Below, in pieces: positions 40,528 through 49,529 of a stretch of DNA of 64,000 nucleotides (position 1 is its first letter; the number at the start of each line of letters is the position of its first letter). The notes below the pieces were generated by a model that worked only from the letters and a program-made list of their open reading frames with translations, was not told the DNA's origin and did not search any database. The position numbers and the translations under genes were made by a program. This stretch comes from Acinetobacter pittii (GTDB lineage: Bacteria > Pseudomonadota > Gammaproteobacteria > Pseudomonadales > Moraxellaceae), in NCBI RefSeq assembly GCF_034067285.1, contig NZ_CP139286.1:2914001-2978000 (forward strand), in the 5' to 3' direction.

Positions 40528-42158
40528 TTGGCTTTTAAAGGAGGCTGTTTAAAGCGTTTTGCTGGCCATGTCATGATAAAGCGAGCGCCACCCAAGCTTG
40601 GGCTTTCATCGACTTTAATTTCACCACCAAACCAATACGCAATACGACTTACAATAGACAATCCTAAACCATAACCACCCGACGCACGAGTACGGCTATC
40701 ATCTAGACGGGCAAAAGCTTCAAATACTCTTTGACGGTCTTGTTCAGGAATACCGGCACCATCATCTTCAACACACACAAAGGCCATGCCATCGCTATGA
40801 ATGCCACCAGTAATTCGAACTTTATTATCGCAATAACGAACCGCGTTACCTACCAAGTTTTGAACAACACGATGTAAATAACGACGCTCTGCATCTACTT
40901 TTACATAAAGAGGAGGAGCCACCAGTTCAATTTCTTTTTGCGTTTTTAAAGCTTCAGTTTCGACAGCAACCTGATCCAACACATCAAATAAAGTAATTTC
41001 ATCGAAATCTAGTGAAGGTGTACCCTGCTCTAGTTTTGCATAAGTCATGATTTCATCAATTAAAGTATTGAGTGCTTCAATATCTTTATCAATCATATCG
41101 ACCTGATGCATACGATGATTGTAATCATCTTCTTCAGCCAGCATTTCTGTACCAAAGCGAATACGAGCCACAGGCGTTCTAAGCTCATGAGATACTGCCC
41201 TCATTAACTCACGCTGAGCCTCAATTAAACGCTGAATATGATCAGACATGTTGTTATAACTTGATGCCAAGTTTGCCATTTCGTCACTTCCTTCAATAGG
41301 AACACGCAATGACAAATCACCAGACTTCATACGGTTTAATGCATAACGCACTTGGCGAATTTTACGCTCTAGCGGCAAGATCAACCCATAAACACCTAGA
41401 CTCAACAAGAATAAGCTAAATAAGGTAATCCCTGCTGAAAGCTGCAAAGGCATCCAGTTAAACATCGGCACCGGACCAAGCACGAGAACCTGTGTAGGAT
41501 GATTCGGAATTGGAGATACGATTGAAATGGTTGTACCGCGAACTGTTGCACTATCTTTGTACAACATAACGCTTTGATCTTGGCGTAAACGACCAATTTG
41601 CTCAGAGTCCAAATTAACGTCTTGAATATTGTAGATATTAATTGGATAAGAGAAATGTTTTTGAATCTTGGCAAGATATTCTTGTTCTTGCCCCGGATAA
41701 AACATTAGATAATCAAGTACAAAAATAGGGAGAGCCTTCATTTGGCGCTCACTAATTTTGTCGACTTTTATAGATAGATAATGCTGTGGGTCGTCACGCA
41801 AGCCAATAATGATATACGCAATACTATTACTGGCATCGTAACGAACAACAGATTTTTGAGCTTCGATTCGTTTTTTCTCAGTACGAGATAACTCAACCTT
41901 GCTTGCATCAGTATAGTAAATTGGGAGTTCCAATAAATCTGATGCGTCTGAAACCCAGTCTATTTTCTGTTGCTTCCCCGGTTGTCGAGCCACCCCTTCA
42001 CTAATGACATAAGAAATACCATCAGTTAAAGATTCTCGGTATTCTTGTGCCCGTTGATAATTGATGATTTGTACAAGCAAATAACCAAATACAGCAACCA
42101 AAACAACAAGAATTACCAGTCCCGCATAAATTCGCAGGAATATACTGTGTTTAAACAC
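40509..42158 (-). CDS. bfmS: BfmS sensor histidine kinase
   Basis: 549 residues, inner-membrane sensor. Two helices (about residues 10-32 and 238-262) flank a periplasmic domain; then HAMP, HisKA with H324 in AVSHELRTPVARIRF, and the ATPase with QNLVGNAVRY, DDGAGIPEQD and GGYGLGLSIV. It phosphorylates or dephosphorylates BfmR. In A. baumannii BfmRS governs biofilm, capsule, envelope stress and virulence traits. The gene follows bfmR on the same strand by 32 bp. Identification rests on the bfmR/nrdA neighbourhood and domain pattern. Confidence 0.93.
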   Translation of the reverse strand: MFKHSIFLRIYAGLVILVVLVAVFGYLLVQIINYQRAQEYRESLTDGISYVISEGVARQPGKQQKIDWVSDASDLLELPIYYTDASKVELSRTEKKRIEAQKSVVRYDASNSIAYIIIGLRDDPQHYLSIKVDKISERQMKALPIFVLDYLMFYPGQEQEYLAKIQKHFSYPINIYNIQDVNLDSEQIGRLRQDQSVMLYKDSATVRGTTISIVSPIPNHPTQVLVLGPVPMFNWMPLQLSAGITLFSLFLLSLGVYGLILPLERKIRQVRYALNRMKSGDLSLRVPIEGSDEMANLASSYNNMSDHIQRLIEAQRELMRAVSHELRTPVARIRFGTEMLAEEDDYNHRMHQVDMIDKDIEALNTLIDEIMTYAKLEQGTPSLDFDEITLFDVLDQVAVETEALKTQKEIELVAPPLYVKVDAERRYLHRVVQNLVGNAVRYCDNKVRITGGIHSDGMAFVCVEDDGAGIPEQDRQRVFEAFARLDDSRTRASGGYGLGLSIVSRIAYWFGGEIKVDESPSLGGARFIMTWPAKRFKQPPLKANKKAPS

Positions 42159-42190
42159 TCGATCAACCTTATAGGAAGTTTATTCCGACC

Positions 42191-42907
42191 TTATAACCCG
42201 TTGGTTTCTTTAACGAACAAGTAACCTTTACTACGTACTGTTTTAATACGCTTTGGATTTTCAGGATCATCGCCAATTTTTGGACGAATACGTGAAATAC
42301 GGACATCGATTGAACGGTCCTGACCATCGTATTCGATACCACGTAAACGTTCGAAGATATCTTCACGCGATAAGATACGACCAGCATTTGATGCAAGCAA
42401 CCATAATAGGTCATATTCTGCGCTAGTGAAGTCAACAAGTTCACCATTTAGCGTTACAGAACGACCGCCATTGTCGATGACAAGGTCATCAAACTCGATA
42501 CGCTGCGCAACTTCATCTTCTACAGTTTTGTCTGTGCGACGTAAGAGTGCACGGATACGCGCTAAAAGAACACGTGGTTGAACCGGTTTAGCGACATAGT
42601 CATCTGCGCCCATTTCTAAACCAAGTACCTGATCCATATCTTCTGTACGTGCAGTCAACATAAGAATCGGTTGATGGTAATGTGGACGAACTTCACGGCA
42701 AACAGTTAAGCCATCGGCACCCGGCAACATGACATCCAAGACCACTAGATCTGGTTGTTCACTGATAATACGACGAATTGCACGGTTACCATCAGTTTCT
42801 ACACCAACTTCTAAACCATTGCGAATTAAATATTCTTGAGTTAAACGCGCTAAGCGCTCATCATCTTCAACGATCAGAATCTTTGGTAACTTTTCTTCTT
42901 GGCTCAT
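42191..42907 (-). CDS. bfmR: BfmR response regulator
   Basis: 238 residues, OmpR/PhoB family. The receiver domain has the acidic EDD at 15-17, the phospho-acceptor D58 in VVLDVMLPGADG and the Lys in DDYVAKPVQPR. The winged-helix DNA-binding domain has FTSAEYDLLWLLA and a recognition-helix region DRSIDVRISRIRPKIG. It is the master regulator of biofilm and envelope stress in A. baumannii, with BfmS. Its 5' flank (42908-43439) carries a perfect 15-bp palindrome at 42988-43002, a candidate for autoregulation. Confidence 0.95.
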   Translation of the reverse strand: MSQEEKLPKILIVEDDERLARLTQEYLIRNGLEVGVETDGNRAIRRIISEQPDLVVLDVMLPGADGLTVCREVRPHYHQPILMLTARTEDMDQVLGLEMGADDYVAKPVQPRVLLARIRALLRRTDKTVEDEVAQRIEFDDLVIDNGGRSVTLNGELVDFTSAEYDLLWLLASNAGRILSREDIFERLRGIEYDGQDRSIDVRISRIRPKIGDDPENPKRIKTVRSKGYLFVKETNGL

Positions 42908-42987
42908 ATCATTGCCCCTATAAATCTCGTTTCATGCATCTTAAAAATCTTGCAGATACATTCGTTTATCATTTGCAATATACACAC

Positions 42988-43002
42988 GTTTACATTGTAA
43001 AC
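42988..43002. promoter_or_regulatory. Perfect palindrome upstream of bfmR
   Basis: GTTTACATTGTAAAC (7-bp arms, one central base) lies 80 bp before the bfmR start in a 532-bp gene-free region shared with nrdA. BfmR is reported to bind its own promoter; that this palindrome is the site is inference. Confidence 0.55.
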
Positions 43003-43195
43003 AAGTAGGCGTTCACCAAACTGATACATGACAATCGTATTTTGTTGCATTTTATTAGCCTTTGAATTTTCACGTGTTTTTAAGATTTATTTATTGTTAT
43101 TAAATTTCATATTCTATTCATATTTCCAATGTATGAATATTAAACAAATTATTTCTCTGTTTAGTTTAAATTTATTTAAGTGTTTGTTTTTTGAG

Positions 43196-43204
43196 TTATC
43201 CACA
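43196..43204 (+). promoter_or_regulatory. DnaA box upstream of nrdA
   Basis: TTATCCACA is a perfect consensus DnaA box, 236 bp before the nrdA start. DnaA control of class Ia nrd operons is known from E. coli; regulation here is inference. Confidence 0.55.
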
Positions 43205-43306
43205 AACTTATCTATAAGTGTTTTTTAACAGCTTTGCTATGCTATCTCCCATCAAATCATACAGATAAAAAATTACTAAAAAGTCAAGATTGATCTGCTA
43301 TGAAAA

Positions 43307-43354
43307 ATCCCGTATCTTGTGTTGAAAATAAACTTTAACTACTAAGTCTTGTGT
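43307..43354 (+). promoter_or_regulatory. Tandem NrdR-box-like sites
   Basis: Two 16-bp elements, each ending TCTTGTGT, start at 43307 and 43339, exactly 32 bp (three helical turns) apart and 86-133 bp before the nrdA start. NrdR usually binds paired boxes spaced by about 31-32 bp upstream of nrd genes. The 3' halves match the box well, the 5' halves poorly, so the call is tentative. Confidence 0.5.
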
Positions 43355-43439
43355 TTATCCCTCAAATATCGTGGCATGTTTTTTGCTCGGTTCAAACGGT
43401 CTATGAACATAACAAAAGTGACAATGGAGCTATGCTGGC

Positions 43440-46274
43440 ATGAGCGTAATTACTTCGACTCCCGGTCAAATTCAGGTGATTAAACGCACTGGAGATGTTG
43501 CTGCATTTGATGCAGAGAAAATTTCAGTTGCGATTGGTAAAGCTTTTCTTGCTGTGGAAGGTCAACAGAGTTCGGATTCTAGCCGTATTCACGACCGTAT
43601 TACCCAGTTGACGGAAATGGTCTTAAATACTTTTACTCGCCGTTTACCATCGGGCGGTACGATCCATATTGAAGAAATTCAAGATCAAGTAGAACTTGCT
43701 TTAATGCGTACTGGGGAACAAAAGGTTGCCCGCGCTTATGTGATTTACCGTGAACAACGTGCTAGCGCTCGTCAGCAAACGAACTCAAACCACCACCCTA
43801 CTTTACAAGTTACCGACAAAAACGGTCAGCTTCAGCCACTTGATTTAAGTGCATTGCAAGCAACTGTTTCTAAGGCAGCTGAAGGTTTGGAAGGTATTGA
43901 CGTTCAAGCCATTGTGGATGAAACCGTTAAAAACTTATATAACGGCGTAAAAGAAAGTGATATTGCCACAACAATGATGATGGCAACACGTACCCGTATT
44001 GAACAAGAACCAAACTACACTTACGTGACTGCACGTTTGCTTTGTAACGAATTAGTGAGCACTGGTTTAACGTTCTTAGGCTTATCAACAGATACACCTG
44101 AAAACAATGCACTTGAAGCATTCTTGAAAAAAGGTGTTGAGCTTGATTTGCTTTCACCTGACTTGCTTGACTTCGACTTAGAAAAATTATCAGCAGCAAT
44201 TCAGCCAGAACGTTCTAATCAGTTTACCTATTTAGGTTTACAGACTTTATTTGACCGTTACTTCATTCACTCAAACGGCGTTCGCTTCGAATTACCACAA
44301 TTATTCTTCATGCGTGTGTCGATGGGTCTTGCACTCAATGAGCAAGATAAAGAAGAACGTGCAATTGAGTTCTATAACTTATTGTCTAGCTTCGACTACA
44401 TGGCTTCTACGCCTACCCTGTTTAACTCAGGTACATTACGTCCACAGCTTTCAAGTTGTTACTTAACAACAATTGGCGATGACCTTTATGACATTTATGG
44501 CGCAATGCGTGACAACGCGATGCTTTCTAAATGGGCTGGCGGTTTAGGTAATGACTGGACACCTGTACGTGCCTTGAACTCTTATATTAAAGGTACAAAC
44601 GGTAAGTCTCAGGGTGTTGTTCCATTCTTGAAAGTTGCGAACGATACAGCTGTTGCAGTAAACCAAGGTGGTAAGCGTAAAGGTGCCGTTTGTGCATACT
44701 TAGAAACTTGGCACTTAGACATCGAAGAGTTCTTAGAGCTTCGTAAAAACACGGGTGATGACCGTCGCCGTACTCACGACATGAACACTGCGAACTGGGT
44801 TCCAGATTTGTTTATGCAACGTGTATTTGAAGATGGTGAATGGACATTATTTACTCCTTCTGAAACTCCAGACTTGCACGACTTAACTGGTGCTGAATTT
44901 GCTGAGCGTTATGCTTACTATGAGTCTGTAGCGAAAGAAACTAACATGCTACATAAGAAAGTACGTGCTAAAGATTTATGGCGCAAAATGCTTTCTATGT
45001 TGTTTGAAACTGGTCACCCGTGGATCACATTCAAAGATGTATGTAACTTACGTTCACCACAACAACATGTTGGCGTAGTTCACTCATCTAACTTATGTAC
45101 TGAAATTACCTTGAACACAAATCAAGACGAAATTGCAGTATGTAACTTAGGTTCGATCAACCTTGTACAACACGTTCAAGGTGGTGTGTTAGACCGTGAG
45201 AAATTAGCTCGCACTATTAAAACAGCAGTACGTATGCTCGACAACGTGATCGACATTAACTACTACGCTGTACCACAAGCGAAAAACTCTAACTTGAAAC
45301 ACCGCCCTGTGGGTATGGGTATCATGGGCTTCCAAGATGCTCTATATGAAATGGGTATTGCTTACGGTTCAGACGCTGCTGTTGATTTTGCTGATGAATC
45401 AATGGAAGTAATTAGCTACTACGCGATTGAAACTTCAAGCAACTTGGCTGTTGAACGTGGTGCTTACTCAACATTCAAAGGTTCATTGTGGGATCAAGGT
45501 ATCCTTCCAATCGACTCTTTAGAAATTGTTGCGAAATCTCGTCCAGAGCGCATGTTCGAAGTTGACCGTACTCAACGTTTAGACTGGGACACTTTACGTG
45601 CCAAAGTTCAAAAAGACGGTATGCGTAACTCAAACGTGATGGCAATTGCTCCAACTGCAACTATCTCTAACATTTGTGGTGTTTCTCAGTCTATTGAGCC
45701 AACATTCCAAAACTTATATGTGAAATCTAACTTGTCTGGTGAGTTCACTGTTATTAACCCATACCTTGTTCGTGCATTAAAAGAACGTGGTCTTTGGGAC
45801 ACAGTAATGGTGAATGACCTTAAACACTTTGAAGGTTCAGTACAAAAAATTGCTCGTATTCCTGAAGAATTAAAAGCAATCTTTGCTACTGCGTTTGAAG
45901 TGGATACACGTTGGATCGTTGATGCTGCATCACGCCGTCAAAAATGGATTGATCAAGCTCAGTCGCTTAACCTTTACATCTCTGGTGCAAACGGTAAGAA
46001 ACTTGACATCACTTACAAGATGGCATGGTTACGTGGCCTTAAGACGACTTATTACCTCCGAGCTTTAGGTGCAACTTCTGCTGAAAAATCTACAATCAAC
46101 ACAGGTGCTTTAAACGCAGTTAAACCTGCGACTGTTGAAGCAGCGGCGGTTGCTGCCCCTGTTGTAGAAGCGAAGAAACCAGAAGCAGCGGTTGAAGAAG
46201 AAGGCTTTACTCAAGCAGCTCCAGTACCAATGGCTTGTTCAATCGATAACCCTGATTGTGAAGCTTGCCAGTAA
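43440..46274 (+). CDS. nrdA: Ribonucleoside-diphosphate reductase alpha subunit (class Ia)
   Basis: 944 residues. Reduces ribonucleotides to deoxyribonucleotides with NrdB. Two N-terminal ATP-cone domains are visible (about residues 12-105 and 117-215), as in Pseudomonas NrdA, rather than one as in E. coli; the first begins VIKRTGDVAAFDAEKISVAI. Catalytic features are SSCYLTT, NLCTEI and CNLGS, and the C-terminal Cys pair CSIDNPDCEACQ transfers reducing power. The tail holds an Ala/Val/Glu-rich linker. Start ATG chosen because the cone begins just after it. The partner nrdB is 1.2 kb downstream on the same strand. Confidence 0.97.
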   Translation: MSVITSTPGQIQVIKRTGDVAAFDAEKISVAIGKAFLAVEGQQSSDSSRIHDRITQLTEMVLNTFTRRLPSGGTIHIEEIQDQVELALMRTGEQKVARAYVIYREQRASARQQTNSNHHPTLQVTDKNGQLQPLDLSALQATVSKAAEGLEGIDVQAIVDETVKNLYNGVKESDIATTMMMATRTRIEQEPNYTYVTARLLCNELVSTGLTFLGLSTDTPENNALEAFLKKGVELDLLSPDLLDFDLEKLSAAIQPERSNQFTYLGLQTLFDRYFIHSNGVRFELPQLFFMRVSMGLALNEQDKEERAIEFYNLLSSFDYMASTPTLFNSGTLRPQLSSCYLTTIGDDLYDIYGAMRDNAMLSKWAGGLGNDWTPVRALNSYIKGTNGKSQGVVPFLKVANDTAVAVNQGGKRKGAVCAYLETWHLDIEEFLELRKNTGDDRRRTHDMNTANWVPDLFMQRVFEDGEWTLFTPSETPDLHDLTGAEFAERYAYYESVAKETNMLHKKVRAKDLWRKMLSMLFETGHPWITFKDVCNLRSPQQHVGVVHSSNLCTEITLNTNQDEIAVCNLGSINLVQHVQGGVLDREKLARTIKTAVRMLDNVIDINYYAVPQAKNSNLKHRPVGMGIMGFQDALYEMGIAYGSDAAVDFADESMEVISYYAIETSSNLAVERGAYSTFKGSLWDQGILPIDSLEIVAKSRPERMFEVDRTQRLDWDTLRAKVQKDGMRNSNVMAIAPTATISNICGVSQSIEPTFQNLYVKSNLSGEFTVINPYLVRALKERGLWDTVMVNDLKHFEGSVQKIARIPEELKAIFATAFEVDTRWIVDAASRRQKWIDQAQSLNLYISGANGKKLDITYKMAWLRGLKTTYYLRALGATSAEKSTINTGALNAVKPATVEAAAVAAPVVEAKKPEAAVEEEGFTQAAPVPMACSIDNPDCEACQ

Positions 46275-46300
46275 TCACTGAGTAGACAACTTATCCGTAG

Positions 46301-46326
46301 AGATCACTTATCACTAAGTGATCTCA
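46301..46326 (+). terminator. Hairpin after nrdA
   Basis: GAGATCACTTA and TAAGTGATCTC form a perfect 11-bp stem with a TCAC loop 27 bp past the nrdA stop, followed by ATAAATAG. A second longer stem (46337-46348 with 46370-46381, 12 bp with one G-U) follows. It may end or attenuate the nrdA transcript before nrdB. Confidence 0.7.
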
Positions 46327-46389
46327 TAAATAGTCGATTTGGCTATCGAGGATGTTGTACAGTCAGTAGATAGTCAAATCATCACTTGA

Positions 46390-46572
46390 ATGATGATTAT
46401 GATAGACATTACAAGTATCTTTATCGGGTTAATAGTCGCGTTGATTACGATGGTCAGTTATAAGATCTGTGTAAATTTTACGAATATTGGAAATCGTAAT
46501 AACTCCAATAATACGAAAAATGTTTACCACATCACTAATAACCATTATCACAACGATAAATTCGATAAATAA
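46390..46572 (+). CDS. Small membrane protein (about 60 aa)
   Basis: One N-terminal helix (ITSIFIGLIVALITMVSYKI) and an Asn/His-rich tail (NNSNNTKNVYHITNNHYH). Four ATG codons stand in the first twelve bases after the start, and no clear ribosome site is seen, so the exact start is open. It lies between nrdA and nrdB with another small membrane gene 17 bp downstream. Function unknown. Confidence 0.45.
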   Translation: MMIMIDITSIFIGLIVALITMVSYKICVNFTNIGNRNNSNNTKNVYHITNNHYHNDKFDK

Positions 46573-46589
46573 AAAAGAAGGCTAAGATT

Positions 46590-46718
46590 ATGTCCAATTT
46601 AAGTCATAACTATGAGTTAGGAGTATTTGTACTGATTTTAGCCTTTTTATTTTTTTATATTCCAATGATTTATGCATTTCTCAAAATACGTAAGCAGCAA
46701 CGTAAGCAAAATAAATAA
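46590..46718 (+). CDS. Small membrane protein (42 aa)
   Basis: 42 codons with GAAGG 8 nt before the ATG. One hydrophobic helix (LGVFVLILAFLFFYIPMIYA) ends in a basic tail (RKQQRKQNK). Typical of short single-helix bacterial membrane proteins; function unknown. It is the second of two small genes between nrdA and nrdB. Confidence 0.6.
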   Translation: MSNLSHNYELGVFVLILAFLFFYIPMIYAFLKIRKQQRKQNK

Positions 46719-46785
46719 TTTTAAAGTTAATGAATTATTTCTTTTGGTTATGGACAAGAAATTACTCTTTAAATATCCAAAATGA

Positions 46786-46849
46786 GAAAGGGAAACACCG
46801 CGTCAACGATGCTTCCCTTTTCCCAAAAGACATAAGGTTATCTTTTGGG
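46786..46849. other. Two consecutive hairpins between the small genes
   Basis: AAAGGGAA (46787-46794) pairs with TTCCCTTT (46813-46820) and, touching it, CCCAAAAGA (46822-46830) pairs with TCTTTTGGG (46841-46849), a perfect 9-bp stem with a 10-nt loop. No T tract follows, so this is more like a structured RNA or leader than a terminator. Confidence 0.5.
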
Positions 46850-46948
46850 CGATGACTATTCTTACGAAACAGCTAGGGAATATTCTGAACTAGTTTAAAG
46901 CCATCGTCAATTTAACCTGAATTTAATTCTATTCATAAGGATAAGTTT

Positions 46949-47167
46949 ATGGCTACAAAAATTGGCAGAGATGCCCGTACAGGACAATTTATTACAGTTA
47001 ATGAGGCTCGAAGAAGACCATCAACAACTACTGTTGAAACCCTACCTTCAACTAGCCCATCTAACACATTTCAAGTTGGACGAGATGCTCGTACAGGACA
47101 ATTTATTACTGTTAGTGAAGCTCGTCGTCGACCAAGCACTACGGTTGTTGAAAATATCCCCAAATAG
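46949..47167 (+). CDS. Small protein made of two copies of a GRDARTGQF-type repeat
   Basis: 72 residues with AAGGATAAG before the start. Two 39-residue-spaced copies of IGRDARTGQFITV-EARRRPSTT (residues about 5-30 and 43-68) make up almost all of it. The motif RDA-TGQFVTV with a C-terminal TTVVE occurs in small proteins of many proteobacteria, from memory; their role is unknown. Strongly basic, no signal peptide. It is the third small gene between nrdA and nrdB. Confidence 0.75.
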   Translation: MATKIGRDARTGQFITVNEARRRPSTTTVETLPSTSPSNTFQVGRDARTGQFITVSEARRRPSTTVVENIPK

Positions 47168-47185
47168 CTTTATTTAAAAATGAAA

Positions 47186-47211
47186 GGAACCTCGATTTTT
47201 ATCGGGGTTTC
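47186..47211 (+). terminator. Hairpin after the repeat-motif small gene
   Basis: GGAACCTCGAT pairs with ATCGGGGTTTC (11 bp including G-U pairs) around a TTTT loop, 18 bp past the small-gene stop. There is no T tract afterwards, so termination is possible only. Confidence 0.55.
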
Positions 47212-47464
47212 TGTGTAGGAAAAATCAAAAACAAGATATTGATTTAATTGAAATTTTCAATACAAATAAACGCAAATAAAATCCTTCAAAAAACAAACAA
47301 GTACACAAGATCTTAATTAATTTTATCCAACTGAGGACTTTCTTCCCTATCAAAATTTCAATATCAAAACTACAATAGAGGAAGTTTTAAAGCATATAAG
47401 TTCCACAATCTTTCTGTTTTTTCATTAAGGGTTAATGTGGAATCATAATTATTGAGGAAACCAT

Positions 47465-48748
47465 ATGTCTATCCTTAGTTGGGACGATTTTGAAGATGAT
47501 TCGCAAAAACCGACTGCACCTGAACACAAGTCTGCGCCCGTCCAATCGGAAAAAGCGTCAGATTCGCAGAATGTATCTACTGCGCAGCCATCATCGCCGA
47601 GCGTGGCAGCTCCACAATCCGCTGGAACCCATTCCGTGCGACCAACAGTTGCCTCCGATACAGTGGCTAGAGCCGCTCAAGCCTTAGAACATTTAGACGT
47701 TGCCCCTGGCCTTGAAGAGCTAGAAATGGGTGCTCAACGTGTTCAAGTTGACGACAAAGCAATGATTAACTGTCGTGCGGACTTGAACCAACTTGTTCCA
47801 TTTAAATATGAGTGGGCTTGGCAGAAATATCTTGACGGGTGTGCAAACCACTGGATGCCTCAAGAAGTTAACATGAACCACGACATCGCGCTTTGGAAGT
47901 CTGAAAATGGCTTGACCGAAGATGAGCGTACTATTGTTATGCGTTCTTTAGGTTTCTTCTCGACTGCGGACTCTTTGGTTGCAAACAACTTGGTATTGGC
48001 GATTTACCGTCATATTACTAACCCTGAATGCCGTCAGTACATCTTGCGTCAAGCATTTGAAGAAGCAATTCACACTCACGCTTACCAATACTGTATCGAA
48101 TCTTTAGGTATGGACGAAGGCGAAGTCTTTAACATGTACCGCGAGATTCCATCTGTTGCACGTAAAGCAGCTTGGGGCTTGAAATACACGCAATCTTTAA
48201 CTGACCCTAATTTCCACACAGGCACACCTGAAAACGACCAGCGTTTACTTCGTAACCTGATCGCATTCTACTGTGTACTTGAAGGGATCTTCTTCTACTG
48301 TGGCTTTACTCAAATTTTGAGTATGGGCCGTCGTAACAAGATGAACGGTGTTGCTGAGCAGTTCCAATACATCTTGCGTGATGAATCGATGCACTTGAAC
48401 TTTGGTATCGACATGATTAACCAAATCAAGATTGAGAACCCACACCTTTGGACTGCTGAGTTCCAACAAGAAGTGGTTCAAATGATTGTTGAAGGTACAA
48501 TGCTTGAAATCGAATATGCACGTGACACAATGCCACGCGGTGTATTGGGTATGAACGCAAGCATGATGGAAGAATACTTGAAATTCATCTGTAACCGCCG
48601 TTTATCTCAGTTAGGTTTACCAGAGCAATTTGCTGGTGTAACGAACCCATTTGCGTGGATGTCTGAGATGATGGACTTACGTAAAGAGAAGAACTTCTTC
48701 GAAACTCGCGTAACAGACTACCAGACTGGTGGTGCGTTAAGCTGGTAA
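47465..48748 (+). CDS. nrdB: Ribonucleoside-diphosphate reductase beta subunit (class Ia)
   Basis: 427 residues. Holds the diiron-tyrosyl radical cofactor. Metal-ligand stretches are visible in [18 protein letters not shown] and [16 protein letters not shown] motifs, with the radical-Tyr region between. The first about 80 residues are Ser/Pro/Ala-rich and disordered, an extension relative to E. coli NrdB, as in many gammaproteobacteria. A TGAGGAAA site precedes the ATG. The 1.2 kb gap from nrdA with three small genes and hairpins suggests that nrdB has its own promoter. Confidence 0.96.
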   Translation: MSILSWDDFEDDSQKPTAPEHKSAPVQSEKASDSQNVSTAQPSSPSVAAPQSAGTHSVRPTVASDTVARAAQALEHLDVAPGLEELEMGAQRVQVDDKAMINCRADLNQLVPFKYEWAWQKYLDGCANHWMPQEVNMNHDIALWKSENGLTEDERTIVMRSLGFFSTADSLVANNLVLAIYRHITNPECRQYILRQAFEEAIHTHAYQYCIESLGMDEGEVFNMYREIPSVARKAAWGLKYTQSLTDPNFHTGTPENDQRLLRNLIAFYCVLEGIFFYCGFTQILSMGRRNKMNGVAEQFQYILRDESMHLNFGIDMINQIKIENPHLWTAEFQQEVVQMIVEGTMLEIEYARDTMPRGVLGMNASMMEEYLKFICNRRLSQLGLPEQFAGVTNPFAWMSEMMDLRKEKNFFETRVTDYQTGGALSW

Positions 48749-48766
48749 GTCTAACTTATCAAATCG

Positions 48767-48796
48767 AAAAGCCGCTCTACTCGAGTGGCTTTTTTA
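48767..48796 (+). terminator. Terminator of nrdB
   Basis: AAAAGCCGCTC and GAGTGGCTTTT with a TTTTTTA tail, 18 bp past the stop. Confidence 0.9.
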
Positions 48797-48957
48797 TTAT
48801 TAAAATTATTTAATTTCAATAAATTCAGATTAATACTCAAACCATTAAAATATATTTTATGATTTTAAAAACAAATAATATAAATATAAGAATATTTTAT
48901 AAATATAGAAATTCTCTTGTTTTAAAAAAAGATTTTTTTAATTCTTTAAATTAGGGT

Positions 48958-49004
48958 GTCGGCTGACCCAATTTAGCTTTTAAACGAAGGAAATCTCAGC
49001 CGAC
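48958..49004. repeat. GC-rich 9-bp inverted repeat in AT-rich DNA
   Basis: GTCGGCTGA (48958-48966) and TCAGCCGAC (48996-49004) are perfect inverted copies around a 29-bp loop, in flanking DNA that is nearly all A/T. It could be a mobile-element relic or a structured RNA; I cannot tell. Confidence 0.5.
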
Positions 49005-49418
49005 GGCGTACATATACCAAATTATTATTACAACAGCTCCTATCAATACGTTTATTTTACAAATTAAAAAAGATAATTAATTAAAAATATTACAAAGCCC
49101 AGCCGTATTATTTAAGTCATTAAAATTATTTAAATTAATATTATTAAATTAAACACTCAATATAAAACTAATATAAAAAACAATAGTTTATAAAAATAAA
49201 AAATTCAGCTATTTAATAAAATTATTTTATTTCAATAAGATAAATCATATTTAGTCTATATTTTAAAAATAAATATATTATTTTATTCTTAAAATATTTT
49301 TATTAACTCACCTCTCTTTTGTGTTTAAAAATGTTATCAAAAATATACGTATTTTTTATTTAGTTGATTTTGAATATATTTAAAAATTTTTGGTATTAGC
49401 AGTGACCCATTACACAAC

Positions 49419-49446
49419 TTGACACCAAATAGCAAAAAATTAAATA
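49419..49446 (+). promoter_or_regulatory. Sigma-70-type promoter for the repeat protein
   Basis: TTGACA (49419-49424) and TAAATA (49441-49446) are 16 bp apart, about 85 bp before the start of the 972-residue protein. The -35 is a consensus match. Confidence 0.55.
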
Positions 49447-49456
49447 CTCTTTCTCA

Positions 49457-49480
49457 ATTATGTGGTTTAACGCACATAAT
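49457..49480. promoter_or_regulatory. Perfect inverted repeat just below the promoter
   Basis: ATTATGTG and CACATAAT, 8-bp arms around GTTTAACG, lie in the 5' leader about 10 bp after the -10. A repressor operator or leader hairpin is likely; no regulator is assigned. Confidence 0.5.
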
Positions 49481-49529
49481 AAAACAATAGTAATAAAAAC
49501 GTCTCAAACAAATCACATGGAAATAGATT

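Larger units (their letters stand above)
48798..49529. other. Very AT-rich region before the repeat-protein gene
   Basis: 732 bp with no credible gene; only the inverted repeat at 48958-49004 and the promoter elements near 49419-49480 are distinct. The rest is low-complexity A/T. Confidence 0.7.
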
